From positions 181,702 to 245,701 of the forward strand of contig CAUYUJ010015709.1 of NCBI GenBank assembly GCA_963575745.1: a DNA stretch of 64,000 nt. Reading direction: 5' to 3'. The translations under genes were made by a program, and so were the position numbers. The notes under the pieces were generated by a model, which was not told where the DNA came from, did no database searches, and saw nothing but the letters and a program-made list of their open reading frames with translations. Shown piece by piece: positions 32,376 through 43,121 of this stretch (the first letter of the stretch is position 1; the number at the start of each line of letters is the position of its first letter). The DNA comes from Prorocentrum cordatum (lineage: Eukaryota > Sar > Dinophyceae > Prorocentrales > Prorocentraceae).

Positions 32376-35300
32376 TTCGGCGGCCAGGGTGCCAGTTTGA
32401 GCTTCAAGGCTTTTCTTCGTAAAAAACAAAATGCGAGCCCAAGGAGGGGCGCTGCAATTGGAAAGTGCAATGTGCGCCGGGGGCGGGGGATCACCAATAA
32501 TTCAGTTTCAGAAGCGGGAGTTCAACAACAACCCAGCCAGCCATCATTCAACCAACGAACCAACTAAACGTCCACAACGATTTCAAGAATCATCCGCACT
32601 GCAGATCCTCACCCCCGCCATGTGCCCACGGACAGAGTATGGACCCCTGCGCCGACCAAAAAGGCTGCCGCGCAGAGCGAGAGCACATGCCCATACCGCT
32701 GCCCTCCCCTCGTCGCCACGGCTAGGTTCGCCGCGAGATCATGGTCAAAGCGCGTCTCCGGAGAGGCCTGGGGAGTACGAGTCGGGTTCGGATCTTTTCG
32801 ATACCGTAGCCATGGGCGTTTCGGGTTGTAATGTCGCCGTCTTCCGGGGGGGGCCTGCCTGCCCGCCCCTGCCCGCTTGCCTGCCTGCCTCGTCCCGCCG
32901 GCCCTGGCCTCCCGGCGTTCGTCTTCGTTTGCTCGTCCCTCCTTTCCTCCCTCTCTCTGCGTTCCGTCCGAGCCACCGGCCCAGGGCCAGCTTCTGATTC
33001 CTGGCAGCGTCTGGACGGCCCCCCTGGACCCAGAAGCGGCATCCAGGTGCCACATTTGGGGCGGTTCTTTCTTCTTTCCCAGGTAATTCAATACCTTCCC
33101 TTCGGGGGGGCAGCTTTTCTGTCCACCCTGGGCCATCAAGCTCTGACCCGCCGCAAATGGCCCTTCCTGGGGAGTCGGTCGGGAGCTCTGGAGACCCAGG
33201 TCGTGAAAAAGTCATGATGTCGGAGCTTTGGGCTCGTAGTCGCTGTCGCTCCCCACCTACAGGGCTCTTCGTGTTGAAGTCTGCTTACTGCAGTCACCTG
33301 AATCCTGCCTGGTTTACTTCCGTAGCAATGGGAGCCATTGGGTCCGATAGTTCTTTGCCGTGTGTTGCTCCTCCTCCTGCTCCTCCTCTTCTTGCTCCTC
33401 TTGCTCTTTGTTTCTGTTGGCCTCCGCGTCTTCCTCGGTCTTCTCTCGTCATCCTTGCCTCCTCTCTCCGTCTCCTCTGTCTCCTCCTCGTCCTGATCCC
33501 GCCCTTGGGCTAAGATTAGGGGGGGAGTATGACTCCGAACGGGGAGGCTGGACAGGTAGGCCTCCTCGTCCTCCTTCCTCATCATCCTACCCTTCGCTGA
33601 TCATTGGGTCGTTCGGTACAGAAACCCGTTTCCCGACATTCTTCTCATCCTGTCCCTCCTCCTCCTCCTCCTCGTCACTCTCCTCCTCCTTTTTCCTCGT
33701 CGCCATGGTCGTGATCGTCGTCGTGGTCGTCAACGCCCTGATGCCGCCACATGGGCGGCTGCGCGCCGAGCCGCCTCGTGAGGAGAGCCCCGCCCGGTGG
33801 TGTTCACCGCCATCGACGTGGACTCCGTCAACTGCCCGATGAACGCCTACTTCCTGGTGAAGGCCTCTGGCCAGGCGTCTCGGGAAATAGGTCTTGACGT
33901 TGGGCGGTCTTTGGCGTTTCTTCGGCCGTCTTGGGGCCGTCCTGGGCCGCGTCGGAACCCTCCTGGGGGCCTTTTGGGGCCAGGGCCATCCCGGACGAAA
34001 TTTCGGCGCAGGTGAGCTCGAGGCGCTTCGGAAAAAGCCCCTGTGTCCGTGGCCCTTTTCCTTCAGGACCCGGGTCTGCCACGCCAGTACTCAACTTCGT
34101 CCTCCGAGATGTTCCCGCCCACCCCGTCAAAATGGGGGACCGTTGTGGCCGCTGGGCAAACAGGGACCGGCCCGGCCCCGCCCGCAGCCGAACAGGAACG
34201 CCAGAAAAGCACAGTGGATGCAGAGGCGGAGGACGGGGGATGAGGAGAAGGAGGAGGCAGGCAGGGGAAAGTCGATGCGCGAAGCTTTCAGATCAAGCAG
34301 GAAGGTCGGTCGCGAGGCTGCAGGCAGCGTGAAGCACGCAACCCCACTATTGGGCGCCAGGTCTTCCCTCCTCCTCCTCCGCTTTTTCCCGCCTCGACCT
34401 CCTCATCATTATCCACATCCTCCACGCGTGGTGGCTCAATAGGCGGCCCCGGGATGCAGCATGTTGAAAGCGCTGATACACCATGTTCTTCTCGTTGCGT
34501 TCTGATGGAGTTTGTCATTGGCACACCGAGTCGTCTGGTGTTGATTAAATGTCATGCTGATGCCTTGCATAATCGACCAGCCCTTGTGATCGTTCTTACT
34601 GAGTGCACCTACGGCAGCAGCAGTGTGGTGACCACGGGCTGGAGTTCTGCACGTGGCATACGCCGTCCTTTCACACCGCGTTGCGCATTCAAAGTCTCGT
34701 TTCTCTCCATCGTGGAGCTCCGTCTCCTCACCTCCCTTCTGCACGGGCCTGGGACCAAGGGTATCTGAGCTCTACGTAAGTTCAGTCGATAGTATGGATC
34801 AGACACGCTGGAGCCTCTTTCGAATACACCGAACCTTCTGAACCTAACGCAGGGAGGCACTGCCATTCGCGGAGAGAGACTCCTGCCGATTGACGTAGCT
34901 TACCGAACAATGCCCCCTGCCCCGAGCGTTTCGAGAGTTTCCCGCCTGAGCCGCCCCCATCGCGCTACCGCCCTGTCGCCAATTTTGGCGTCGCGCCGCG
35001 AGACGCCACCAGTCGCGAAGCGAGAACCCCGCCGATGCGACGCCGCTGCGTCACCGCGCTGCGTCACCGAACCTGGACGTGGCGCGCTGCTTCGATCGCG
35101 GTGCCGCTGCGCCCTGACGCGGCCCTTCCCGCGCCCGCGTGCCCAGACACGCGGCGCACCACCACCAGTCGTGGAGGAGAGCTCCCAGCTCGCTCTCCCT
35201 GATCTCGCGCGCAAGATGGCCGCTCTCGCCATGGGGCGCTCCCCCCGAGAAGGGGGCTGCGGGGGGTGGGGGAGGGGGGGCTGGAGCTGAGAGGAAGCCC

Positions 35301-36799
35301 CCCCCCCCCTGAGCGGAGGCGGACCATCTGTTTTTTTTGGGGGGGGGAGCGGGCAGCGCGGTAGAGCACGAGGCTGGCATCGCACGCCCCACGATGCTGG
35401 TCTGGCATGGCTGGGATGCATGCGCGCGCACTCCGCCGTTGGGGGCAGGGCCCCCCATCCTCCCACCCCCCCGCTGTCTCCTCCCTTCCTTCCCTCCTCC
35501 CCTCCTCCTCCCGTCCTTGTCGTTCGTCGCGTCGCCGTCGTCCTCCGTCGTCGCTGAGCTTGTTCGTCTGTCGTCCTGGCCGTCTCCGTTCGTCTATGCC
35601 GTCGAGTCGGTGGCTGCGGTTTTTCGCTCTGCCTGGACCTCGCGCCCGTCGGTTTCGCGCGCGAGGCCAACCTGGAGTCTTAGAATCCTAGAATCCTGTC
35701 CTCCTCTTCCCCCTCTCCCCCTCCCCCCTCGTCCCACTCTGCCGGCGAGACGCTGGCCTGGCTCCTGGTGCTGATGCATTGGATCTGGAGGCACCCGCAC
35801 GCCCGACGCGCCCCCTTCCCGCCACAGGGTGCAACAGGAAGCCTCGTCGTCGATGCCGTGGTCGTTGACGTGGTCGTTGTCGTCGTCGTCGTCGTCGCGG
35901 CCGTCGCCGCCATGTAAAATGATGATGAGGATGTGTGGGCAGGAGGGAATAGAGGAATGAGCTACTCCTCCGGCTCCTTCACACTCCCTCTAGTTCGTCC
36001 ATGCTCGCCTCTCTATCCTCCCCCCTGGCTGGCCCACCCCTCCTCGCTCCTCCCCGATCGTTCCTCCGTCCTCCATCCTCCTCCTGCTTGCCTTATACCT
36101 GTCCTTCCCCATCTTATGCTCATTCCCCTCTCCTGCCTCCTCCCCTCGCAGTCACCACTTGCCTCCTCAGTGTTGCCCTCTTGCTCCGTCATGCGCTTTC
36201 TCCTTCCCCGCCCTCGCTCGGTGTCCCGCCAGTTCCCTGCCACCCTGCAGTCGGACCGGGGTGGAAGGTCGAGCTCGGATCGAGGAGGGCCCCCCCAGCG
36301 TTGTTCGTGTCTGTTGGATGTTCTTGCGCATCCTGGGGAGGGTACTCCAGATTTCGTAATAAAGGGAGGGGGGTCTCATTTCGGGGGGGGTCTCTTCCAG
36401 GCTATCTTGGAGGGCCTGCGGGGTCTGGGGACGATGTTTTGGAGGGTTCTCCCACTGGGGAGGTCTGAAATGGCTTGTCTTGGAGGGTCCAGACCCCCTC
36501 CCTTTTAACGAAATCTGGAGTACCCTTGGATGTTCTGTGTGGTTTGGCCGACGGAGGGTCTCAGGTTCTTCAGGCCTTGATCCGACTGAAGTCGTGCATC
36601 TGGCTCCTCAGCGCGTTGGGCGCAGAGCGAGTCACACTGCCGGCTCACTGGACAAGGAGGAAAAGCCACCCGGACCCGACAATCGACGTTTGACTGGACG
36701 GTCCTGGGCGCGTTTACTAAACGGCTTCGCTTGGTGATCGTTTTTTATTCATTGTTTTGCCGATCGGTGCGGGCCCCCCTCCCCCCCCTCCCCCCTCCC
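32376..36799. other. Spacer, no supported gene
   Basis: 4.4 kb of GC-rich sequence with pyrimidine-rich tracts (33365-33500, 33655-33690), a GTC/GTGGTC run near 33700-33735, a poly-C run at 35300, a GTC-type run at 35875-35905 and GGTCT(T/C)GGAGGG words at 36400-36490. Many frames overlap on both strands, and none has a recognisable domain. A stretch at 33797-33895 has a coding-like look (AIDVDSVNCPMNAYFLVKAS) but is isolated. Confidence 0.5.
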
Positions 36800-36955
36800 G
36801 GAGTAGATCTTGGCTGTTTTTGACGCCTGTTTCGAGCAGCTGGGGACCCTCACTCATAGGACCCACGGTCCCAGACAGTCGCACTTAGCAGAGGTCCGGA
36901 GCCAGACCCCCCCCTTCCGCCCAATGCCGAAACGCCGAAAGGAAAAACGTTCACT
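36800..36955 (+). repeat. Dispersed ~160-bp repeat, copy
   Basis: TAGATCTTGGCTGTTTTTGA, CGCCTGTTTCGAGC, AGAGGTCCGGAGCCAGACCC and CCGCCCAATGCCGAAACGCC, shared with 27610-27775. Confidence 0.7.
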
Positions 36956-37139
36956 TGTTACGGGGGCGGATGTTCCGCTTCTCTTTGTGGTGAAGCAATC
37001 AGCCGGTTGCGCGCGAGAGCAGGCGGAGAGGGCCGATATCGGCCCCCGGCGGCCAATCGATGCCGTGTCGGTCCCCGCCTGTCCGTCGGGCTCCTGCCTC
37101 GTGAGCCGGCCGGCCGCTGCCAGGCACTATCCACCGCAT

Positions 37140-37370
37140 CACCTTGGCACCGCCCGGACGTGTGCATCCTGTCTCGGCGGGAAGCATCAGGGAGCATCGC
37201 GGATCATTCGGCAAATAACGCCACCGAGGAGCCCTCGTGAGTCGGCCAGCCATAGCCAGTCACCATCCTAAGCATCTCCTTGGCACCGCCCGGACGTGTG
37301 CATTTTTTCTCGGCGGGAGCCATCGTGGAGCGTCCTGGATCATTTGCCAAATTGCGCGACCGAGGAACCC
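37140..37370 (+). repeat. Degenerate family C-like tandem pair
   Basis: Two adjacent units, each with CTTGGCACCGCCCGGACGTG, TCTCGGCGGGA, AGC(A/G)TC and GATCATT(C/T)G. They resemble the left half of family C. The right inverted arm is missing. Confidence 0.65.
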
Positions 37371-37847
37371 CACATACTTTTAACGTGTCTGGAGGGATGA
37401 TGGCTGAAGTGAAACATGCGAGAGTGATGCTGGTGGCCATTGGCCCGCCGATACCGCTGGTGACGCCGATACCGCAGAAGGGTCCAGTAAGTACCTCACC
37501 AAGCAGTGCCTCCTTACATCGTCAGCGCCTCGTTTACGCAGAAGTTTTTCTTATTTGGCGAATAGCGTCTCAGTCCACCAGTTCACCAGCTGTCGGTGGT
37601 ACGCACGAAGTGCGCATTGCACCAACACCTTTCATTGCCTGGCGACATATCCGCGCAAACCATCCAGGTTAACTTCGGCGCCCATCTCTAGCATTGATGC
37701 CATGAGCTGCTCGCACGGCGGTGGCAGTGCGGACATGGCGCATTTGGGCGCCATGACGGAGACCACACCCTTGACGCAGACTCACCGGCGGTCGCCCGCG
37801 TTCACATATCCAGCGGTTTGAGCCAGCATGAACCACGGTGGCTACAG
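37371..37847. other. Spacer, nothing identified
   Basis: Mixed-composition sequence with no domain, tandem repeat or terminal inverted repeat seen. Confidence 0.5.
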
Positions 37848-38001
37848 TTCAGGAGGGAAAGAAACACACAGACACAATTAATCGTCGATTCCCCAGAAAG
37901 TATGGGAAGTGGGTTGGAAGACAGAAACCAAGAAAATATGGGAAAATATGGGGAATAGTTTTATTTGTGTGTATTTATTTGTGTGTCCTGGGGCCCCTTC
38001 A
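37848..38001 (+). mobile_element. Family B element, copy 3
   Basis: 154 bp, TTCAGGAGGGAAAGAAACAC to TCCTGGGGCCCCTTCA. Flanks ACAG (37844-37847) and TCAG (38002-38005) match at 3 of 4. An internal deletion of about 10 bp in the first AATATGG block makes it the shortest copy. Confidence 0.83.
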
Positions 38002-38054
38002 TCAGTGCTTGATGCTGAAAGCGCCCCCACCGCCCCACCGCTTGCGTGCCCTTG

Positions 38055-38200
38055 TGGCTTCGAGAAAGTGCCACGCGCGGTAGGCCCTGGGACACGGCAC
38101 GCCCTGCGCACCCCCCTGCGGTGTCAGGAAGGTGCCACGCCTGATATGCCCTGCGCGACCGGCGTGCATAGCGGCCGCGCTCAAAGACCACCGCGCGCTC
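38055..38200. repeat. ~90-bp satellite, outlying units
   Basis: About 1.5 units containing CGAGAAAGTGCCACGC, TGATATGCCCTGCGCGACCG and GCGTGCATAGCGGCCGCGCT. They are separated from the main array at 38459 by a 260-bp G/C-rich spacer. Confidence 0.8.
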
Positions 38201-38458
38201 CCTAATGGAGGAGGATGATTCAAAAATGACCGGGGGTCGCGTTCACGCGGCGGCGCCCGGGATGATGATTAGAAAAAACCGGCCCCGGGTTGGGAAAGTG
38301 TTTTTTGATCGTCCCCCCCCGCCGTCCTTGGGCGCGCGCCCCCCCCGGTGACGAAACACCGCACAGGCGAGCCCTGCTTCTGAGCGTTCCCCCCCGGTGT
38401 GGGAAACTATTTTTGTAATCGTTCCCCTTTCCTTTTTTTCTTAATCGTCATCCCACAT

Positions 38459-39060
38459 TATGGTGTCGAGAGAGTGCCACGCCTGATATGCTGTGCGCGA
38501 CCCGCGTGCATAGCGGCCGCGCTCCAAGACCACCCTTTGCACATGTCCTATGGTGTCGAGAAAGTGCCACTCCTGATATGCCCTGCACGACAGGCGTGCA
38601 TAGCGGCCGCGCTCCAAGACCACCCCCTGCGCACCCCCATGGTGTCGAGAAAGTGCCACACCTGCTATGCCTTGCGCGAGAAAGTGCCACACCTGCTATG
38701 CCCTGCGCGACCGGCGTGCATAGCGGCCGCGCTCCAAGACCACCCTTTGCACATTTCCTCTGGTGTCGAGAAAGTGCCACATCTGATATGCCGTGCACGA
38801 CTGGCACGCATAGCGGCCGCGCTCAAAAACCATCCCCTGCGCACCCCCTTTGGTGCCGAGAAAGTGCCACGCTTGTTATGCCCTGAACGACCGGCGTGCG
38901 TAGCGGCCGCGCTCAGAAACCACCCCTTGCGCACCCCTTTTGGTGCCGAGAAAATGGTACGCTTGCTATGCCTTGAACGACTGGCGTGCGCAGCGGCCGC
39001 GCTCAGAGACCACCCCCTGCGCATCCACTGTGGTGTCGACACAGTGCCGCGCCTGCTGTG
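38459..39060. repeat. ~90-bp tandem repeat, about seven units
   Basis: Units start near 38459, 38549, 38638, 38759, 38849, 38939 and 39029. Each holds GTGTCGAGAAAGTGCCAC, TGATATGCCCTGC, GCGTGCATAGCGGCCGCGCT and GACCACCC. The third contains an internal partial duplication of GAGAAAGTGCCACACCTGCT. The 237-codon frame through it is a periodic artefact. Confidence 0.92.
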
Positions 39061-40159
39061 CATGGACGACTGGGTCTGGACGTGGTGCATACGTGTTGGG
39101 TGTGTGATGTAGTGAGCACGCCACGTGTTCCTTGGCGTTGTTAGTTTGTGCGTGTGCGCGTGTGTGTCAGCATGCGTGTCCTGTTTCTTGTGTGTTTTTT
39201 GGTGTATTTGTATGGTGCGTGTGCGGCTGTAGGTGGACGCGTGTCTCAATGTGGGTGTGCGTGAGCGTGCGCGTGTGTGCATGCGTGTGTTGTGTCTTGT
39301 GTGCATTGTGCATGTGTATGATGTGTGTGGCTGTAGGTGGACGCGTGTCTCAATGTGGGTGCATGTTGCATGATACAATCAACACGCCAGGCGCGCACTG
39401 GCGTTGTATTGTGTTTCTGCGAGTGTGCGCCTGCGTGCGGCTGTATGTAGACGCGTGTATCATGCACGCGCCGCGCATGTGTTGCGCGTGGGTGGGGGGG
39501 AGGAAGGAAGAGGAGGAAGAGAGGAGAGGAAGGATGTCAGCAAGACACGGGTGCGGCGCGGCAGGGAAGAAAACCTGAACCCCACTAAGCATGTGGGGAA
39601 CAAAACACAAGCAGGGAACCGATGGCAAGTCTCCCCATGGCATTTCTGGCATGCTTTCTCAGGCTGCTTTGAGGATCCCGGATGGTTTGATTGCTTGCGT
39701 CCGCGTCACCAGCTCCCACTTGTAATTTTGCTCTGCTTCTGGAGATGGCCCCCCTTCTGATCTTATTTGGCTCATCTCACCCCCATCCTTTTCCGATCCC
39801 CCCACTCTCCCTTTTTCGATCTTGTTTGTCCTATGTATTCCCATCCTTTTCCCATTCCCCTCCCTCTCTTCCCGCGCCTCCTCCTTCTGCATCCCTTTCT
39901 CATTCGCTTTTCCTCCCCACCTTTGTCATCTTCCTTTCCACCCCTACCATTCCCCGTCTTTCTAAACATCCTCCCCATCCCCTCGTGGCGCCACCCCAAG
40001 CTGGTCGGAGGTACGGTCGACGTTCGGATTTGGGCCGAGGCATGTGAATCCATCTTCCTGGTCGTTTTCAACATCGGAATCCACTTCACACCTTCCGTAC
40101 GTTACGCGGTTCAAGGACATCGGCATAGATCATATCGAAAAAGGGGCGGAAGGTTAGGA
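39061..40159. other. GT-rich spacer with short duplication
   Basis: 39115-39480 is rich in GTGTGCGTG words. GTGTGGCTGTAGGTGGACGC appears with CGTGTCTCAATGTGGGTG in two units near 39230 and 39330. 39730-39960 is pyrimidine-rich. No gene is supported. Confidence 0.55.
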
Positions 40160-40318
40160 TGAAGCCTGGCCTGTTTTTCTGCAGGAGGAATAGTCAAACA
40201 TAGCCACCCACACACAACAAATAGTATGGGGACGAATTGTGTAATAGTTCTGACTATGTTTGGGTATTGTACATGTCGTCGTCCAGAATCCGCCAGTAGG
40301 GGGACATGCCCGACCATG
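40160..40318. mobile_element. Family A element, diverged copy
   Basis: The left end GCCTGGCCTGTTTTTCTGCA is decayed. The right end AATCCGCCAGTAGGGGGACA then TGCCCGAC is well kept. The interior has TATGGGGACGA and TGACTATGTTTGGGTATTG, as in the copies at 9870 and 51417. The target duplication is not recognisable. Confidence 0.7.
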
Positions 40319-40846
40319 CGCGAGGTCGGGAATCGGCGGCGAGCGAGGGGGGGAAATGAGAAGGAGCAGGCCCTCTCAGAAGGCGGCGGGAATTCTCAGA
40401 AGCCCTCGCGCCTTCCGAGAAGTTGTTCGTTCTGTCCTCGAGGAAGGCTTAGAAGACTTCTCCGATGGCCTGGGGACTTCCGAGCCTTTCTGAGGAGGCC
40501 CGCCCCTTCCCACTTCCCCCACTCACCCGCCGCCTATGGCAGAGTGAGGGGGGGGCCAAGTTCGGTGTCTCCCGGCCTCGCGGCCCCGCAGGCTGCCTCG
40601 CGGGTGGGGTCGCGCGCCCAGGGATGTCCCGGCCGCGACACCACGGGTGCGCGGACGTGCTCGTCGCTAGTGCGCTGCGTGCGGGGCGATGCTGTCGACG
40701 ACGCCTCCTCCTCCTCCTCCTCCTCCTCCTCCTCCTCCTCCTCCTCATCCTCCTCATCCTCGGTCGGCGCTGCGAGGGGGCTCGCTAGCCTCGGCCAGCT
40801 CCCGGCTCCAAGTGCCTAGACCCCTTCGCGCTGTGCACAAAGCGCG
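40319..40846. other. Spacer with CTC run
   Basis: No gene is supported. A (CTC)n run lies at 40704-40761, and CTCAGAAG/CGAGAAG words recur at 40375-40450. Confidence 0.5.
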
Positions 40847-41110
40847 ACGGGAGGTTTTTCTCTATGTTCGGGCGCCAGGGGCCCTTCCCGGGCTCTGGGA
40901 CCGTCAGAAAACGATTCGGGATGAAAAACTGGCCCCAGGGAAGGGGTCCCAGAGATCCAACGTATTCAAAAAATCAAGACGGAGGTTTTTCTTAAATGTT
41001 CGGCCTCAAGGGGCCCTCGCCGGGCCCCGGGACTGTGAAAAAACGACTCTGGATGAAAAACTGGTCCTGGAGAGTGGGTCGAGATTTCGGGGGACCGCGC
41101 ATTGAAAAAA
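40847..41110 (+). repeat. Dispersed ~140-bp repeat, copies 2 and 3 in tandem
   Basis: Two head-to-tail units (40847-40975 and 40978-41110). Each has GGAGGTTTTTCT, GTTCGG, GGGCCC, GGGAC(C/T)GT and GGATGAAAAACTGG. Homologous to 983-1125 and 49179-49320. Confidence 0.8.
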
Positions 41111-41822
41111 TCACGACATCGGATCTCTGGGGTCCAGACCTCGGGGGGTCGACGTTGTGAAAGAATCACGACGTCGGGGGTCTGGATTGGTGGGCCCTGG
41201 AAGCGACAGGGCGCCGTTTTCTTATTAGTTCCGTTTTGCCGCTTTTGTTGCGGGCTCCGACGCCCTTCTTGTTACTGGTTCCGTCGCCGTTTTCTTGGCG
41301 GCTCCGGCTCCGGCTCCCGTCCCGGAGCTGGGTTTGTTGCCGTTTCCGGTTGTTTTTTTTTCGGCCGTTTCTTTTTTCAAGAGACACATTGTTAAACATT
41401 GTAAAAGTACACCAGAGAAAAACCGCAATCAATGGATGGTTTTCGCTGAGGAGATCGACCAGGATGCCGGGAGCCTAGGAACCCTGAACCCATCGAAATC
41501 GGTCCGGAACCAATGACCGGCAACCCGGGATCCCAGAACCGGGAACCCGGGAACCCAGCCTGCTACCGAAATCGGCGGCGGGAGACTTTCGCCAAATCTT
41601 TCAACTTCCGCTGGGACCCCCTCAGTGCAAGCACCGATTGGGGAAAAACGGCCCTGCCGCTTCCGGGGCCCAGTAAGGCCCCGAGAAGCCGCAGGGGTCT
41701 CCGCCATCGCCCCTCCGAGCGCCGCCGGTCGTCGAAATCCGCAGTCCCGCGAGTGCAGGGCGTGGCTGGCCCGGGCGTGGGCACGCACGAGTCGTCGTCG
41801 TCAGCGCCAGCGTCAGCGCCAG
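41111..41822. other. Spacer, nothing identified
   Basis: Overlapping frames without domains. Short internal echoes of CGGCTCCG and GTTCCG occur at 41225-41320. Confidence 0.5.
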
Positions 41823-42023
41823 CCGGGCCGAACGAAAGGGGGGGATATAGGGAAAGGGGGGGGGGGGGGGGGGCGAAGGCTGCTGCATGCAGCTGGTTTC
41901 AGCCCCACCGAGGGGCCCATTCCTCGATACGTGGGCGCCTCCCGGGAGACGCCGGGAAAATTAGCTACGTGAGCTGATTCTCACCCCCCCCCCTTTGCCA
42001 TCCCCCCCTTTCGCCCGGCCCGA
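41823..42023. mobile_element. Family D element, copy 1
   Basis: About 200 bp with inverted ends CGGGCCGAACGAAAGGGGGG and CCCCCCTTTCGCCCGGCCCG. The interior contains CTGCTGCATGCAGCTGGTTT, CCGAGGGGCCCATT and AGCTACGTGAGCTGATTCTC. A second copy lies at 50948-51153. Confidence 0.82.
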
Positions 42024-42443
42024 GTCAGCGTCGTCGTCCTCGTCCCCGTCCTCGTCCCAGCATTCGGTCCAATGTCGGTGGGCACGCTACGCTACTTGTT
42101 CAACTTCGGGGACCGTTCTGGTCATGAGAGTTACAGTGTTTTCCAGTGCTCCGACGTGGGTTCGACGCAGATGCGTCGTGAGTGCGAAAAGGATTCGACA
42201 CGGATTCGACACGGGCTCGACACGGACTCGACACAGAATCGACACGGATTCGACACGGATTCGACACGGATTCGACGCGGATCGCGTTGCGACGGGACAG
42301 ATCAGGCCTTCCCAAGATGCCGCATAAGGCACGGAGCGCCAGCGGTGACGCCGATTGTGATGGATTTGGGCTCCTCTGGGGGCCCCCAGTGGAGCCTTCT
42401 CGGGGGACCCCAGCCCGCAGACCTCGGGAGGCCTGGGCCACCC
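42024..42443. other. Spacer with 11-bp minisatellite
   Basis: Eight tandem units of the 11-mer GGATTCGACAC lie at 42191-42278. Otherwise no gene or element was seen. Confidence 0.6.
42191..42278. repeat. 11-bp tandem repeat (GGATTCGACAC)8
   Basis: Eight units with few substitutions. The Ser/Asp/Arg-rich frames across it are artefacts. Confidence 0.92.
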
Positions 42444-42660
42444 GGAGGGGGAGGAGGAGGAGGAGGAGGAGGAGGAGGAGGAGGAGGAGGAGGAGGAGGA
42501 GGAGGGAGGAGGAAGGAGGATGAGGAGGTGAGAGGGGGAGGAGGAGGAGGAGGAGGAAGAGGGAGAGGAGGAGGGGAGGGAGAGAGGAGGAGGGACGACG
42601 GAGGAGGAGGAGGAAGAGGAGGACGAGGAGGAGGAGGAGGAGGAGGACGAGGAGCCGCCG
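42444..42660. repeat. GAG trinucleotide microsatellite
   Basis: An interrupted (GAG)n array on the plus strand, with GGG and GAC variants. Confidence 0.9.
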
Positions 42661-42827
42661 CGCAGCCGCGCCGAGGCGAGCGCGTGCAAAGCCCGTGGAG
42701 TCCTGGCAGGAGGGCTCGGGGGCGGCCTGCCCTGCCCCAAGCCACCCGACCCCCTTGGTGCGCTTCGGCCGCGCGCACAAATGGGGCAGGGGGGCTCGCC
42801 GCGGCGGCCGCCGGAGCCTGCTCCCTC

Positions 42828-42860
42828 TCCTCCTCCTCCTCCTCCTCCTCCTCCTCCTCC
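42828..42860. repeat. CTC array 5' of LINE-3
   Basis: (CTC)n that abuts the spliced leader of LINE-3 directly. It is the left half of the target array; the right half is 48915-49030. Confidence 0.9.
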
Positions 42861-42882
42861 TCCGTAGCCATTTTGGCTCAAG
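42861..42882 (+). other. Dinoflagellate spliced-leader sequence (DinoSL)
   Basis: All 22 nt match the published DinoSL consensus: TCCGTAGCC at the start, where the degenerate first base is T, and TTTTGGCTCAAG at the end. It lies exactly at the 5' boundary of LINE-3. In dinoflagellates this leader is added to mRNA by trans-splicing. Finding it in DNA at a retroelement's 5' end means a trans-spliced RNA was reverse transcribed. The first bases TCC could also belong to the CTC array. Confidence 0.97.
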
Positions 42883-42897
42883 CCATTTTGGCTCAAG
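42883..42897 (+). other. Relict truncated spliced leader
   Basis: CCATTTTGGCTCAAG, the last 15 nt of DinoSL, directly after the full leader. This truncated form is known as the relict leader left when a retroposed, SL-bearing gene is transcribed and trans-spliced again. It implies at least two rounds of trans-splicing and retrotransposition. Confidence 0.95.
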
Positions 42898-43121
42898 TAA
42901 AACATTTCCCAAGGCAGCTGGCCGTTCAGCTCGGCTCCATTCCATAACTCACTGGACCGTGAGCCCGCCCAGCCCACGGCTCCGCTCCATATTCGCAAGA
43001 CGAAGCTCACCGTCACACAATTACTAATTCAACTCATTCGATTGCAGGCATTTGGATTGGCTCTTCTCTCGCTTGGCATCGGACAGGCAACACGTGGCAT
43101 AGTGCTGTACCACACTTCCGT

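Noticed and set aside
33797-33895. Short coding-like stretch (AIDVDSVNCPMNAYFLVKAS)
   Set aside because: Protein-like composition, but about 30 codons with no domain, start or splice evidence. Kept as a note only.
37848-38001. Family B as a tRNA-derived SINE
   Set aside because: I see no A-box/B-box pair or tRNA-like fold at the head, and the 4-bp duplications are shorter than typical for LINE-mobilised SINEs.
38399-39112. 237-codon frame with repeated Cys/Ala-rich units
   Set aside because: The period equals the 90-bp DNA repeat (30 codons), and the minus strand gives a frame of the same length.
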